From contig NZ_JABGCG010000013.1 of the NCBI RefSeq assembly GCF_019799925.1, forward strand, positions 1-64,000: a stretch of DNA of 64,000 nucleotides, read 5' to 3'. The translations under genes and the position numbers were made by a program. Every line of letters begins with the position of its first letter. Positions within the stretch are counted from its first letter, which is position 1. Shown piece after piece: positions 1 to 8,230 of the stretch. The notes under the pieces were generated by a model, which made no database searches, had not been told where the DNA came from, and worked only from the letters and a program-made list of their open reading frames with translations. This DNA is from Blastococcus sp. CPCC 205250. Lineage in GTDB: Bacteria; Actinomycetota; Actinomycetes; Mycobacteriales; Geodermatophilaceae.

Positions 1-416
1 CCGGAGTCGGTTCCGGCGTTGAGCTCGGCGAGCTGCTCCTCGGTCAGGTCGGCGCGGCTGTCGCTGCCGACCAGCAGCAGGTTCATCGCCTCCGGGGCGT
101 CACCGGAGCCCTCGTTGCCGGAGTCCGGGATGGCGTCGGTGCGGTTGACCGACGCCTCGACCAGCTCACCCAGGTACCAGCTCCACCCGGTGCTGGCGAG
201 GAGCACGGCCGACAGCACGCCGGCGAGGACGCGGGTGACGACGGCCGCGCGGGGCGTGCGCCGGCGACCGGTCCGGCCGGCGGGGCGGCGTTTCTGGGCC
301 GGGGGCTCGGGGTGGGACGTGCTGCCGGAGCCGGACCGGCCCAGCCGCGGGTCCAGGCGGGCCGGCAGCGGCCGGTCGCCGGGCTCGCCGGGCGGAACGG
401 GGTTCTTCGGGCTCAC
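1..416 (-). CDS. LytR-CpsA-Psr (LCP) family glycopolymer ligase, C-terminus cut by window edge
   Basis: LCP proteins transfer lipid-linked wall glycopolymers onto peptidoglycan on the outer face of the membrane. The GTG start (416-414) has an AAGGAC ribosome site about 6 bases upstream. The visible 138 residues show a Pro/Arg-rich cytosolic leader of about 58 residues, one membrane segment (about 59-82), then the start of the LCP core with the typical AMNLLLVGSDSR strand. The catalytic Arg/Asp-rich part lies outside the window. In M. tuberculosis the LCP gene Rv3267 (Lcp1, arabinogalactan ligase) sits close to wbbL, as here, so a role in attaching the polymer made by the neighbouring genes is a reasonable inference. 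Confidence 0.85.
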   Translation of the reverse strand, partial: MSPKNPVPPGEPGDRPLPARLDPRLGRSGSGSTSHPEPPAQKRRPAGRTGRRRTPRAAVVTRVLAGVLSAVLLASTGWSWYLGELVEASVNRTDAIPDSGNEGSGDAPEAMNLLLVGSDSRADLTEEQLAELNAGTDS

Positions 417-634
417 GGAGCGTCCTTCCCTTGCCGGTGCCGCGCTCGCGGTGGCGGGCCCCGGGGGGACCCCTCCGTCACCGGACGGCCGCGTCGGCCG
501 CCGGGGCGCACGGCCAGGGTAGGTCGGCACGCCGCCCGGCAACGGGTGCGACGGGCCGACACGGGACGGCTGGGACGTGCGGGACACGACGGCAGCGCGA
601 GGCGACGCGCTCCGGGCTGCTGCCGGGTCCGCGC

Positions 635-674
635 CGCGCGCACCCCTCTCCCCACGCGCGCGGGGGTGCGCGCG
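635..674. repeat. 12-bp perfect inverted repeat in the LCP/wzm intergenic region
   Basis: Arms 635-646 (CGCGCGCACCCC) and 663-674 (GGGGTGCGCGCG) are perfect complements separated by 16 bases. It could be a terminator-like stem or a regulator site between the divergent genes; the long loop makes a strong terminator less likely. Confidence 0.5.
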
Positions 675-796
675 AGGGGGCCCGGCGAGGGGGTGCGGGG
701 GAGGTGCCGGAGGGCGTCGTTGGGACCGGTCCGTCCCACCGGTCGCACCTGTCCCGGGACACCCGCCGCCTGGCACGCCGCGACTACCCCCGCAGG

Positions 797-802
797 TACC
801 GT
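797..802 (+). promoter_or_regulatory. -10 box TACCGT for wzm, leaderless spacing
   Basis: The TANNNT hexamer ends 6 bases before the GTG start at 809, so transcription would begin at or next to the start codon. No Shine-Dalgarno sequence precedes the GTG. Confidence 0.5.
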
Positions 803-808
803 GCGGGA

Positions 809-1642
809 GTGAGTTCGGCAGCAGTCACCCCCTCGCCCCTCGCGAAGGCGTTCCAGGACCTCCGCGTCGGCTGGGGGCAGCGCGAGCTGTGGGGTCACCT
901 CGGTTGGCAGGACATCCGGCAGCGCTACCGGCGGTCGTTGCTCGGCCCGATCTGGATCACCATCAGCATGGCCGTCACGGCCATCGCCCTGGGCATCCTC
1001 TACGCCGGGCTGTTCGGCAACCCGCTGGAGGAGCAGCTCCCGTACATCCTGGTCGGGTTCATCGTCTGGGGCTTCATCTCCGGCTGCGTCAACGAGGGCT
1101 CCGAGGTCTTCATCGCCAACGAGGGCCTGATCAAGCACCTGCCCTCACCGATCAGCGTGCACGTCTACCGGCTGATCTGGCGGCAGACGCTGTTCTTCGC
1201 CCACAACCTGATCGTCTACGCCGTCATGCTGATCGTCTTCCCGCAGCCGCTGACCTGGCGGAGCCTGGCCGCGATCCCCGCCTTCGCGCTGATCGTCGCC
1301 AACGGCGCCTGGGTGGCCCTGCTGGCCGGGATCATCAGCACCCGGTTCCGCGACCTGACGCCGATCACGCAGAGCATCGTGCAGCTGATGTTCTTCCTCA
1401 CGCCGATCGTGTGGATCTACGACGACCTGATCAACAGCCCGAACCCGGAGGTCGCCGAACGCGCGCGGCTGGCGGAGTTCAACCCCTTCCTGCACTTCAT
1501 CGAGATCATCCGGGCGCCCATGCTCGGCGCCGACCAGCAGGTCCGACACTGGGTCGTGGTCCTCGCGATCACCGTCGTCGGCTGGTTCCTGGCCCTCGTC
1601 GTCATGCGGCGCTACCGCGCCCGCGTGGCGTACTGGGTCTGA
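809..1642 (+). CDS. wzm: ABC-2 polysaccharide exporter permease (Wzm type)
   Basis: This is the membrane half of an ABC exporter that moves lipid-linked polysaccharide across the cytoplasmic membrane. The 277-residue product has the Wzm layout: an amphipathic N-terminus with WGQRELWGHLGWQDIRQRY, then six hydrophobic segments starting with GPIWITISMAVTAIALGILY, and a short basic tail. The GTG at 809 is preferred because the conserved N-terminus begins just after it and a -10 box sits 6 bases upstream. It is followed 35 bases later by the ATPase gene and then a GlfT1-type transferase, the same trio as Rv3783-Rv3781-Rv3782 in M. tuberculosis, where it exports galactan. The substrate here is therefore inferred to be a galactan. 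Confidence 0.88.
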   Translation: MSSAAVTPSPLAKAFQDLRVGWGQRELWGHLGWQDIRQRYRRSLLGPIWITISMAVTAIALGILYAGLFGNPLEEQLPYILVGFIVWGFISGCVNEGSEVFIANEGLIKHLPSPISVHVYRLIWRQTLFFAHNLIVYAVMLIVFPQPLTWRSLAAIPAFALIVANGAWVALLAGIISTRFRDLTPITQSIVQLMFFLTPIVWIYDDLINSPNPEVAERARLAEFNPFLHFIEIIRAPMLGADQQVRHWVVVLAITVVGWFLALVVMRRYRARVAYWV

Positions 1643-1677
1643 CGGCCCCGACCGGGCGTCTGGAGAGAGGCACACCC

Positions 1678-2448
1678 GTGGTCAGCATCGCGACGCAGAA
1701 CGCGTCCGTCGACTTCCCCATCTTCGACGCGAAGAGCCGTTCCCTGAAGAAGACGGTGCTGGGGGTCGTCGGCGGCAACATCGAGAGCGGCTCCAAGATC
1801 CCCGTGATCCAGGCCCTGCGCGACGTCACGGTCGACCTCGAGGAGGGCGCGCGCGTCGGGCTCGTCGGGCACAACGGCGCCGGCAAGTCCACCCTGCTGC
1901 GCCTGCTCGCGGGCATCTACGAGCCGACCACCGGCACCGCCGTCGTCCGCGGCAAGGTCGCCCCCGTCTTCGACCTGGGCGTCGGGATGGACCCCGAGAT
2001 CTCCGGCTACGAGAACATCCTCATCCGCGGGCTTTTCCTGGGCATGACGCGCAAGCAGATGGAGAAGCGGGTCGACGACATCGCGGAGTTCACCGAGCTC
2101 GGTGACTTCCTCTCGATGCCGCTGCGCACGTACTCCACCGGCATGCGGGTGCGCCTGGCGCTGGGTGTGGTCACCAGCATCGACCCCGAGATCCTGCTGC
2201 TCGACGAGGGCATCGGCGCCGTCGACGCCGCGTTCCTGGAGAAGGCCCGGGACCGCCTCAGCGACCTCGTGGCGCGGGCCGGCCTGCTGGTGTTCGCCTC
2301 CCACTCCGACGAGTTCCTCCGCGAGCTGTGCACCAGCGCCATCTGGATGGAGCACGGCCGGGTCAAGCAGCAGGGGTCGCTGAAGGAGATCATCACGGCC
2401 TACAAGGGCCCGGAGGCCTGGGTCGAGACGGGGCACGGCGCGGCATGA
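1678..2448 (+). CDS. wzt: Polysaccharide ABC exporter ATPase (Wzt type)
   Basis: The cytoplasmic ATPase energises the Wzm channel. The 256-residue protein has Walker A GHNGAGKST, a signature-like YSTGMRVRLALG and Walker B ILLLDEGIGAVDAAF, as in the O-antigen/teichoic-acid exporter family. It lacks the extra C-terminal carbohydrate-binding domain of the long Wzt proteins, so chain-length recognition is not built in; this matches the short mycobacterial form. The GTG at 1678 has a GGAGAGAGG ribosome site upstream. Its TGA overlaps the ATG of the next gene (ATGA), which indicates translational coupling with glfT1. Confidence 0.9.
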   Translation: MVSIATQNASVDFPIFDAKSRSLKKTVLGVVGGNIESGSKIPVIQALRDVTVDLEEGARVGLVGHNGAGKSTLLRLLAGIYEPTTGTAVVRGKVAPVFDLGVGMDPEISGYENILIRGLFLGMTRKQMEKRVDDIAEFTELGDFLSMPLRTYSTGMRVRLALGVVTSIDPEILLLDEGIGAVDAAFLEKARDRLSDLVARAGLLVFASHSDEFLRELCTSAIWMEHGRVKQQGSLKEIITAYKGPEAWVETGHGAA

Positions 2449-3365
2449 CCGCGGCGCAGACCCCGACGGCCGGCGAGAAGGTCGTCGCGGTGATCGTCAC
2501 CCGTCACCGCGACGCGCTCCTGCGGGAGAGCCTGCGCAGCGTCGCGGGCCAGTCGCGCCCGGTGGACACCGTCGTCGTCGTGGACAACGGCGCGTCGCCC
2601 GACACGGCCGCCGTCGTCGCGCAGTGCGCCGTCCCCACCGTGTACCTGGCGTCGCACGCCAACCTCGGCGGGGCCGGCGGGTTCGCCCTCGGCCTGCTCA
2701 CCGCGCTCGCCCAGGGCGCGGACTGGGTGTGGTGCGCCGACGACGACGGGCGGCCCGACGGCCCCGACGTCCTCGGCACGCTGCTCGAGGAGGCCGGCCG
2801 GCGGGGCCTGTCCGAGGTGTCGCCCGCCGTCGTCGACGAGACGGACCCCGGACGGCTGGCGTTCCCGCTGCGGCGGGGGGTGCGCTGGCGCTCGGCCGTG
2901 GCGGACTTCGGCCCGGACGCGTTCCTGCCGTCCTACGCCTCGCTGTTCAACGGCGCCCTGTTCCGGGCCGACGCCTTCCGCGCGATCGGCGTCCCGGACC
3001 TGCGGCTGTTCATCCGCGGCGACGAGACCGAGATCCACCGCCGGCTCACGCGCTCGGGGTTGCGCTTCGGCACGACGATGCGGGTCCGCTACCTGCACCC
3101 GCAGGGGGGCGACGAGTTCCTGCCCATCCTCGGGGGCCGGCTGTCGGCGCAGTACCCCTCCGACGAGGTGAAGCGGTTCTACGTCTACCGCAACCGGGGC
3201 TACCTCATGGCGCAGCCCGGCATGCGCTGGCTGTTCCCCCTCGAGCTGGTCCGCTTCGGCTACTTCTTCCTCAGCCGGGGGGACGTGCGGGGACTGCGGA
3301 ACTGGCTCGCACTCACCCGCGCCGGACGGCGCGAGCGCTTCACCCTGCCGCGGGGCGGCAGATGA
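2445..3365 (+). CDS. glfT1: GlfT1-type galactofuranosyltransferase (GT2)
   Basis: GlfT1 adds the first galactofuranose residues to the rhamnosyl-GlcNAc linker on decaprenyl phosphate. The 306-residue GT-A fold protein shows VVVVDNGASPDT, the glycine-rich NLGGAGGFALGLL, the metal-binding CADDDGRPD and the run IGVPDLRLFIRGDETEIHRR, all of which I recognise from Rv3782. The length (about 304 residues there) and the setting beside Wzm/Wzt also match. ATGA overlaps link it to wzt upstream. The acceptor is inferred from the family; confidence in the family is high, in the exact specificity moderate. Confidence 0.85.
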   Translation: MTAAQTPTAGEKVVAVIVTRHRDALLRESLRSVAGQSRPVDTVVVVDNGASPDTAAVVAQCAVPTVYLASHANLGGAGGFALGLLTALAQGADWVWCADDDGRPDGPDVLGTLLEEAGRRGLSEVSPAVVDETDPGRLAFPLRRGVRWRSAVADFGPDAFLPSYASLFNGALFRADAFRAIGVPDLRLFIRGDETEIHRRLTRSGLRFGTTMRVRYLHPQGGDEFLPILGGRLSAQYPSDEVKRFYVYRNRGYLMAQPGMRWLFPLELVRFGYFFLSRGDVRGLRNWLALTRAGRRERFTLPRGGR

Positions 3366-3382
3366 CCTCCGGGAGGAGACCC

Positions 3383-4267
3383 ATGCTGGAGCGAGCCAAG
3401 GTCGCCGTGCGGCGCAAGCTGGTCGACGCCGTGCGCGAGGCGGCCCGCGAGGCCGTCGGGGAGGGCCGGCCGGAGGAGACGCGGGCGCTGGTCGAGCAGC
3501 TGCTGCGCGACGGCGAGACCGGCCGCCGGGACGCCGAGCAGCGTGCCGAGTCGGCCACCCGCCAGCTGGAGGACCTGCGCGCCGAGGTGCTGCGCCTGCA
3601 GCAGGCGGTCGCCGGCTACGAGCACCGGCACCGCCGCGACATCGGCTTCGCCGGTGACGTCCTGGCCCTGCAGGAGACGACCCGCTTCGTCCTCGAGGAG
3701 ATGCCGGGGCTGCCGCGCTACCCCGACCCGCACGACACGCTCCGGCACGGACTGCGCCTCGTCGGGGACCTCCCCGGGATGGTGCTGGAGTTCGGGGTCG
3801 GCTCCGGCGAGACCCTGCGGGTCATCGCGGCGGAGTGCCCCGGCCGCCACGTGGTGGGCTTCGACGTGTTCAGCGGCCTGCCCGAGACCTGGCGCAGCGA
3901 CTTCCCGGCGGGCGCCTTCGCCCAGGAGTCGCTGCCCGAGGTGCCCGGGGCCGACCTGGTCGTCGGGCTGTTCGACGACACGCTGCCCGGCTTCGTGGCC
4001 GAGCACGAGGGGCCCGTGGCGTTCCTCCACCTGGACGCCGACCTGTACTCCTCCACCAGGACGGTGCTCGACCTGCTCGGCGAGCGCCTGGTGCCCGGGT
4101 CGGTCATCGTCTTCGACGAGTACTTCAACTACCCCGGCTGGCAGGACCACGAGCACAAGGCGTGGAACGAGTTCGTCGAGCGGACCGGCGTCACCTACCG
4201 GTGGGAGGCCTACAGCCTCGACCACGAGCAGCTGGTCGCCACGGTGCTGACCACGCCGTGGGCCTGA
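3383..4267 (+). CDS. TylF/MycF-like SAM-dependent O-methyltransferase
   Basis: This is a class I methyltransferase of the macrocin-O-methyltransferase family, which methylates sugar hydroxyls. The 294-residue product begins with a predicted coiled coil (about 30-90), then the SAM site LEFGVGSGETLRVIA, followed by GFDVFSGLPETW, HLDADLYSSTRTVL and VIVFDEYFNYPGW, typical family blocks. The start at 3383 has a strong GGGAGGAG site; the ATG at 3362 overlaps the glfT1 stop and is an alternative. Its position at the end of the exporter operon suggests that it methylates the exported glycan, perhaps its non-reducing end, but that is inference. It ends at two strong terminator hairpins. Confidence 0.8.
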   Translation: MLERAKVAVRRKLVDAVREAAREAVGEGRPEETRALVEQLLRDGETGRRDAEQRAESATRQLEDLRAEVLRLQQAVAGYEHRHRRDIGFAGDVLALQETTRFVLEEMPGLPRYPDPHDTLRHGLRLVGDLPGMVLEFGVGSGETLRVIAAECPGRHVVGFDVFSGLPETWRSDFPAGAFAQESLPEVPGADLVVGLFDDTLPGFVAEHEGPVAFLHLDADLYSSTRTVLDLLGERLVPGSVIVFDEYFNYPGWQDHEHKAWNEFVERTGVTYRWEAYSLDHEQLVATVLTTPWA

Positions 4268-4270
4268 CCA

Positions 4271-4296
4271 CGCCCCGGGCCTGAGCGCCCGGGGCG
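4271..4296 (+). terminator. Hairpin terminator after the methyltransferase gene
   Basis: A perfect 10-bp stem (CGCCCCGGGC / GCCCGGGGCG) with a 6-base loop begins 3 bases after the TGA. There is no U tract, as is usual in GC-rich actinobacteria. Confidence 0.65.
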
Positions 4297-4308
4297 CACG
4301 ACCCCGCA

Positions 4309-4354
4309 GACGGCAGACGCCGGTGTCCCGAGGGGGACACCGGCGTCTGCCGTC
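4309..4354. terminator. 21-bp perfect-stem bidirectional terminator
   Basis: Arms 4309-4329 and 4334-4354 pair perfectly over 21 bp around a 4-base GAGG loop. It lies between convergent genes (stop codons at 4267 and 4369) and can act on both strands. Confidence 0.85.
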
Positions 4355-4368
4355 GTGTGGGGGGACCG

Positions 4369-5268
4369 TCAGAGGACGGTGCGCGGGAACCGCGGCTTCG
4401 GGTCGAAGCGGATCCCCTCGAGCCACTTGCGGGCCAGCCGGCGGCGCAGCGACCACGGCACGCCACCGCCGCGCAGGCCGCTGAACAGCCGCTGGGCGAA
4501 GCGGAACGCGGCGAACGGGTCCTCGTGGTGCCAGCGGTAGGACGCCTCGTTGCGGACGCCGTACTCGAACTTCCACATGTTGCCGGCGTTGACGTCGCCG
4601 AAGTTCACGCCGCGGTTGACGCCGAGGTCGTGGGTGACGGTGCTGGACAGCACCTGCACGCCGGGGCCGGCCTTGGTGATGCGCCGGGTGTACTCCTGGT
4701 CGTCGAACCAGATGAAGTACTCGGCGAGCGGCAGGCCGAACTGGGTGAGCGCCCACCGCGGGAACATCACGGAGACGAACGAGCACGAGTTGACCAGCAC
4801 GGTCTGCTCGCCACGCACCAGCAGCTTGCCCCAGTCCCAGGTGGGCTCGGGGTTGTTCATCTCGCAGATCTCGCCGTCGCTCCACCGGACCACCGAGCAG
4901 GCGAACGGCAGGCGCATGCCCATGCTCGCCTCGGCCCGCTCGTGCCCCTCGACCAGGGTGCGCAGCGCGTCCGGGTCGGCGTAGCAGTCGTCGTCCATGA
5001 TCCAGATGTAGTCGGCGCCGCGCTCGTAGGCGAGCGCCATGCCGTGCGCGAAGCCGCCGGCGCCGCCGGTGTTCTCCGTGAGCCGCTCGACGTGCACGGT
5101 CGGCCGGCCCTCGTAGGCGGCCAGCACGTCGCCGGTGGAGTCGGTCGACGCGTTGTCGACGACGATGACCTGCTCGGCGGGGCGGTCCTGGGCCAGGACG
5201 TTCTCGATGACCTTGCCGAGCTTGTCGGCACGGTTGTAGGTGACGATGACCGCGGCCACGTTGGTCAT
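4369..5268 (-). CDS. GT2 glycosyltransferase, GlfT-like
   Basis: This GT-A transferase of 299 residues resembles GlfT-type galactofuranosyltransferases. It shows VAAVIVTYNR, IVVDNASTDST, the glycine-rich TENTGGAGGFAHGMAL, a DDD metal site in YIWIMDDDCYADPD and FIWFDDQEYTRR. It is far shorter than canonical GlfT2 (about 630 residues). Its ATG overlaps the TGA of the GT4 gene upstream (ATGA), and glf follows further upstream, so all three belong to one minus-strand operon. It could elongate the galactan or add a branch; the sugar donor is likely UDP-galactofuranose because glf is in the operon. Family confidence is high, specificity low. Confidence 0.8.
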   Translation of the reverse strand: MTNVAAVIVTYNRADKLGKVIENVLAQDRPAEQVIVVDNASTDSTGDVLAAYEGRPTVHVERLTENTGGAGGFAHGMALAYERGADYIWIMDDDCYADPDALRTLVEGHERAEASMGMRLPFACSVVRWSDGEICEMNNPEPTWDWGKLLVRGEQTVLVNSCSFVSVMFPRWALTQFGLPLAEYFIWFDDQEYTRRITKAGPGVQVLSSTVTHDLGVNRGVNFGDVNAGNMWKFEYGVRNEASYRWHHEDPFAAFRFAQRLFSGLRGGGVPWSLRRRLARKWLEGIRFDPKPRFPRTVL

Positions 5269-6866
5269 GAGGCCCACCTCTCGTATAGGGCCCGGGTCCA
5301 GTCCCGGGCTCGGGGCAGCGCGGCGAACGCGTCCACCCGCGCGCGCTGGGACAGCAGGAGCCGGGCGGCGAGGTCCGGGTCGTCGGCGAGCCGGGTGATC
5401 ACCCGCTCGGCCTCGGACAGGAACGCCAGCGGGGCGCGGGGGACGAGCATCTGCTCGGGGACCACCGACGCCTGCGAGCCGACGTCGGCGCTGACCACCA
5501 GCACGTCGTGGGCGTCGGCCTCGAAGGACGTGAGCGTCACGCCCTCGTTGTCCGAGCTGATCACCAGGACGTCGGCCTCGGTGAGCGTGTCGGTCACGGG
5601 CCGGTCGGTGCCGCGCAGCTCGACGACGCCGGTCAGCCCGAGCCGCGCGTGGTCGGCGCGGACCTCGGAGGCCAGCTCGCCGTCGCCGTGCATGACGAAG
5701 CGCACCCGGTCGCCGAGCCGGGCGCGCAGGCGTGCGGCCAGGCGGAGGAACAGGTAGGGGCGCTTCTGCTGGGTGAAGCGGCCGACGAAGGCGATGGTCA
5801 GCGGCTCGCCGGGGGAGCGGGTGGGGACCTCCGCCGCCCGGCCGACCGCCGGCTCGACGGTGAGGTCGGCCAGCGTCGCGAGCGTGACCTTGTCGCGAGG
5901 AAGGCCCTGCCGGTCGACGAGGTAGTCGCGCAGCTGCGGGGAGATGACGTGGTGGGCGTCCATCACGTTGGACATCCGCAGCGCGATGTCGACGAAGCCG
6001 CCGGTGCGCCACTCGAGCACGTGCAGCGAGTCCACCAGCGACGTCCCCGGGTAGTGCGCCCGGATCCACGGCAGCCGGTTGTACAGCCACGTGCAGTGGT
6101 GCACGTGCACACCGCGGACGTCGAAGCGGCGGAACAGGTCGGAGAGGAGTCGCGACTCCTGCTCCCCGGTCATCGGGTGGCTGAGCGGGATCACCAGGGC
6201 GTCGTCGAAGACCGGACGCGAGATGTCGGGGTGCCCGGAGGGGCGGTCGCTGAGGACGATGGGCACCAGCCCGGCTGCGCGCGCCATGCCCACGGTCTCG
6301 GCGGCCCACTTCTCGGCGCCGCCCAGCTCCAGCCAGTGCATGCCGAACAGCACCGCGCGCGGGCTGCCGGCGGCGGACCCGGTTCCCCGGGTCTGGGGCC
6401 GCCCCACCCGGGGTATGGGCTGGGAGAGTCGCCGGTTCTCCAGCCGGTCGGTGCGCTTCTGGCGGAGCACGTCGAACACCACGGGGACGCGCGCGCGGAC
6501 CGCGCTGCGGACCTCGTGGACGCGGCCCGGCGGGCGCTCCAGGCGCAGCAGCGAGGCCGGAGGGCCGCCGAGGTCGACCACGACGTCGACCGCCGAGACG
6601 TCGGAGACCGGCATCCCGGTCGCCTGCGCCTCGATCGTGCCGACGACGGTGCGGTCGTCGGGCCACTCGATGCGGCTGGTCGACTGGTCGGTCAGCGACG
6701 GGGTGTGCGGGCCGTCGGTGCGCAGCGCGGTGACGCGGACGCGCTGCCCCGGCCGGACGAGCGTGTGGTAGGCCAGCGCGCCTTCGAGGAGGCGCACCTC
6801 GCGGGGCGAGAGGACCGAGAACCAGTCCGGCTCCTCGACGAGCTCGTACACCTTCACGCCGGTCAC
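5265..6866 (-). CDS. GT4-family glycosyltransferase with extra N-terminal domain
   Basis: The 533-residue product has a C-terminal GT-B transferase: the donor-side start FGMHWLELGGAEKWAAETV near residue 190, the phosphate loop IAFVGRFTQQKRPYLFLRL and the donor-binding SSDNEGVTLTSFEA. The first 150 residues form a separate domain of unknown role, rich in beta-type sequence. The GTG at 6866 is chosen because AGGAGGG lies about 8 bases upstream; an in-frame GTG at 6908 lacks this. It is translationally coupled to the GT2 gene downstream and lies 55 bases after glf. The sugar is unknown; the setting implies assembly of the same envelope polymer. Confidence 0.75.
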   Translation of the reverse strand: MTGVKVYELVEEPDWFSVLSPREVRLLEGALAYHTLVRPGQRVRVTALRTDGPHTPSLTDQSTSRIEWPDDRTVVGTIEAQATGMPVSDVSAVDVVVDLGGPPASLLRLERPPGRVHEVRSAVRARVPVVFDVLRQKRTDRLENRRLSQPIPRVGRPQTRGTGSAAGSPRAVLFGMHWLELGGAEKWAAETVGMARAAGLVPIVLSDRPSGHPDISRPVFDDALVIPLSHPMTGEQESRLLSDLFRRFDVRGVHVHHCTWLYNRLPWIRAHYPGTSLVDSLHVLEWRTGGFVDIALRMSNVMDAHHVISPQLRDYLVDRQGLPRDKVTLATLADLTVEPAVGRAAEVPTRSPGEPLTIAFVGRFTQQKRPYLFLRLAARLRARLGDRVRFVMHGDGELASEVRADHARLGLTGVVELRGTDRPVTDTLTEADVLVISSDNEGVTLTSFEADAHDVLVVSADVGSQASVVPEQMLVPRAPLAFLSEAERVITRLADDPDLAARLLLSQRARVDAFAALPRARDWTRALYERWAS

Positions 6867-6921
6867 GGGCGGCCCTCCTGGACTCGGGACGGGGGAGCCG
6901 TGGGACACGGCGTCGTGGACA

Positions 6922-8109
6922 TCAGTCCTCCAGACGACCGTCGAGCGAGCCGCCCTGGTCGAAGAACGGGCGGATGCGGTTGTCGAACATGCTCAGCGCT
7001 GACCCGATGGCCATGTGCATGTCGAGGTACTTGTAGGTGCCCAGCCGGCCGCCGAAGAGCACGCGGCGGTCCGCGGCCTCCTTCTTGGCCAGCTCCCGGT
7101 AGCGCTCGAGCTTGGCGCGGTCCTCCGGGGTGTTGATCGGGTAGTACGGCTCGTCGCCGGACTCGGCCGACCGCGAGTACTCGCGGACGACGACCGTCTT
7201 GTCCGTGGGGTACTCCCGCTCGGGGTGGAAGTGCCGGAACTCGTGGATCCGGGTGTAGGGGACGTCCTCGTCGGCGTAGTTCATGACCGGCGTGCCCTGG
7301 AAGTCCCCGATCGGCAGGACCTCGGTCTCGAAGTCCAGGGTGCGCCAGCCCAGCTCGCCGGCCTCGTAGTCGAAGTACTTGTCGATGGGCCCGGTGAACA
7401 CCGTGGGGACGTCGGCGGGCAGCTCGTCGCGGACGTCGAAGTAGTCGGTCGACAGCCGCACCTCGATGTTCGGGTGGTCGGCCATCCGCTGCAGCCACGC
7501 CGTGTACCCGTCGACGGGCAGGCCCTCGTAGGTGTCGTTGAAGTAGCGGTTCTCGAAGTTGTAGCGGACCGGCAGGCGCGCGATGACCGCGGCGGGGAGC
7601 TCGGTGGGGTCGGTCTGCCACTGCTTCTTGGTGTAGCCGCGGACGAACGCCTCGTAGAGCGGGCGGCCGATCAGCGAGATCGCCTTCTCCTCGAGGTTGG
7701 TCACGTTCGCCGTGTCGATCTCGCCGGCCTGCTCGGCCACGAGCGCGCGGGCCTCGTCGGGGGTGAAGCTCTTCCCGAAGTACTGGCACAGCGTGAGCAG
7801 GTTCATCGGGAACGAGTACGTCTGCCCGGCGTAGGTGGTGAAGACCCTGTGCTGGTAGCCCGTGAACTCGGTGAACTGGTTGACGTACTGCCAGACGCGC
7901 TCGTTCGACGTGTGGAACAGGTGCGCGCCGTAGACGTGGACCTCGATGCCGGTCTCGGGCTCCGGCGCGGAGTAGGCGTTGCCGCCGATGTGGTCGCGGC
8001 GGTCGATGACCAGCACCCGCTTGTCCAGTTGGGTCGCGACCCGCTCGGCGACGGTCAGACCGAAGAACCCGGAACCGACGACGATGAGGTCAGGCGGAGC
8101 TGAAGTCAC
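6922..8109 (-). CDS. glf: UDP-galactopyranose mutase
   Basis: Glf is a flavoenzyme that converts UDP-galactopyranose to UDP-galactofuranose, the donor for galactan synthesis. The 395-residue protein opens with the FAD motif IVVGSGFFGLTVAERVA and RDHIGGNAYS, then VYGAHLFHTSNERVW, RGYTKKQWQTDP, RYFNDTYEGLPVDGYTAWL and the C-terminal FGGRLGTYKYLDMHMAIGSAL, all highly conserved in bacterial Glf. Length is normal. A TACAGT box 8 bases before the GTG suggests leaderless transcription. It heads the minus-strand operon with the GT4 and GT2 genes. Confidence 0.96.
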   Translation of the reverse strand: MTSAPPDLIVVGSGFFGLTVAERVATQLDKRVLVIDRRDHIGGNAYSAPEPETGIEVHVYGAHLFHTSNERVWQYVNQFTEFTGYQHRVFTTYAGQTYSFPMNLLTLCQYFGKSFTPDEARALVAEQAGEIDTANVTNLEEKAISLIGRPLYEAFVRGYTKKQWQTDPTELPAAVIARLPVRYNFENRYFNDTYEGLPVDGYTAWLQRMADHPNIEVRLSTDYFDVRDELPADVPTVFTGPIDKYFDYEAGELGWRTLDFETEVLPIGDFQGTPVMNYADEDVPYTRIHEFRHFHPEREYPTDKTVVVREYSRSAESGDEPYYPINTPEDRAKLERYRELAKKEAADRRVLFGGRLGTYKYLDMHMAIGSALSMFDNRIRPFFDQGGSLDGRLED

Positions 8110-8117
8110 GCCTGGCG

Positions 8118-8123
8118 ACTGTA
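8118..8123 (-). promoter_or_regulatory. -10 box TACAGT for glf
   Basis: On the minus strand TACAGT ends 8 bases before the GTG at 8109 and there is no Shine-Dalgarno sequence, consistent with a leaderless or near-leaderless transcript. Confidence 0.5.
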
Positions 8124-8173
8124 CCGGCGGACCGGGCTCCCCACGGCGCCGACAGGCGGTCTCGCCCGGGTTT

Positions 8174-8189
8174 GGGACGGGACCGTCCC
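8174..8189 (-). terminator. Short hairpin downstream of aftA
   Basis: A 6-7 bp stem (GGGACGG / CCGTCCC) lies 41 bases after the aftA stop on the minus strand and is followed there by AAAC. It probably ends the aftA transcript before the glf promoter; the short stem keeps confidence moderate. Confidence 0.4.
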
Positions 8190-8230
8190 TCTCTTCCCAC
8201 GAGTCCCAGCTCCGGCCGCGCCGGACCAGG

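Larger units (their letters stand above)
417..808. other. Divergent intergenic region between LCP gene and wzm
   Basis: This 392-base gap separates two divergent genes. It holds the LCP ribosome site at the left end, a long GC-rich inverted repeat at 635-674 and a TACCGT box at 797-802 next to the wzm start. I see no convincing additional gene; the open frames crossing it are GC-skew shadows. Confidence 0.6.

Noticed and set aside
413..1138. A 241-codon minus-strand frame upstream of the LCP gene
   Set aside because: Overlaps wzm in antisense; its protein shows no domain and the LCP gene has a good start at 416.
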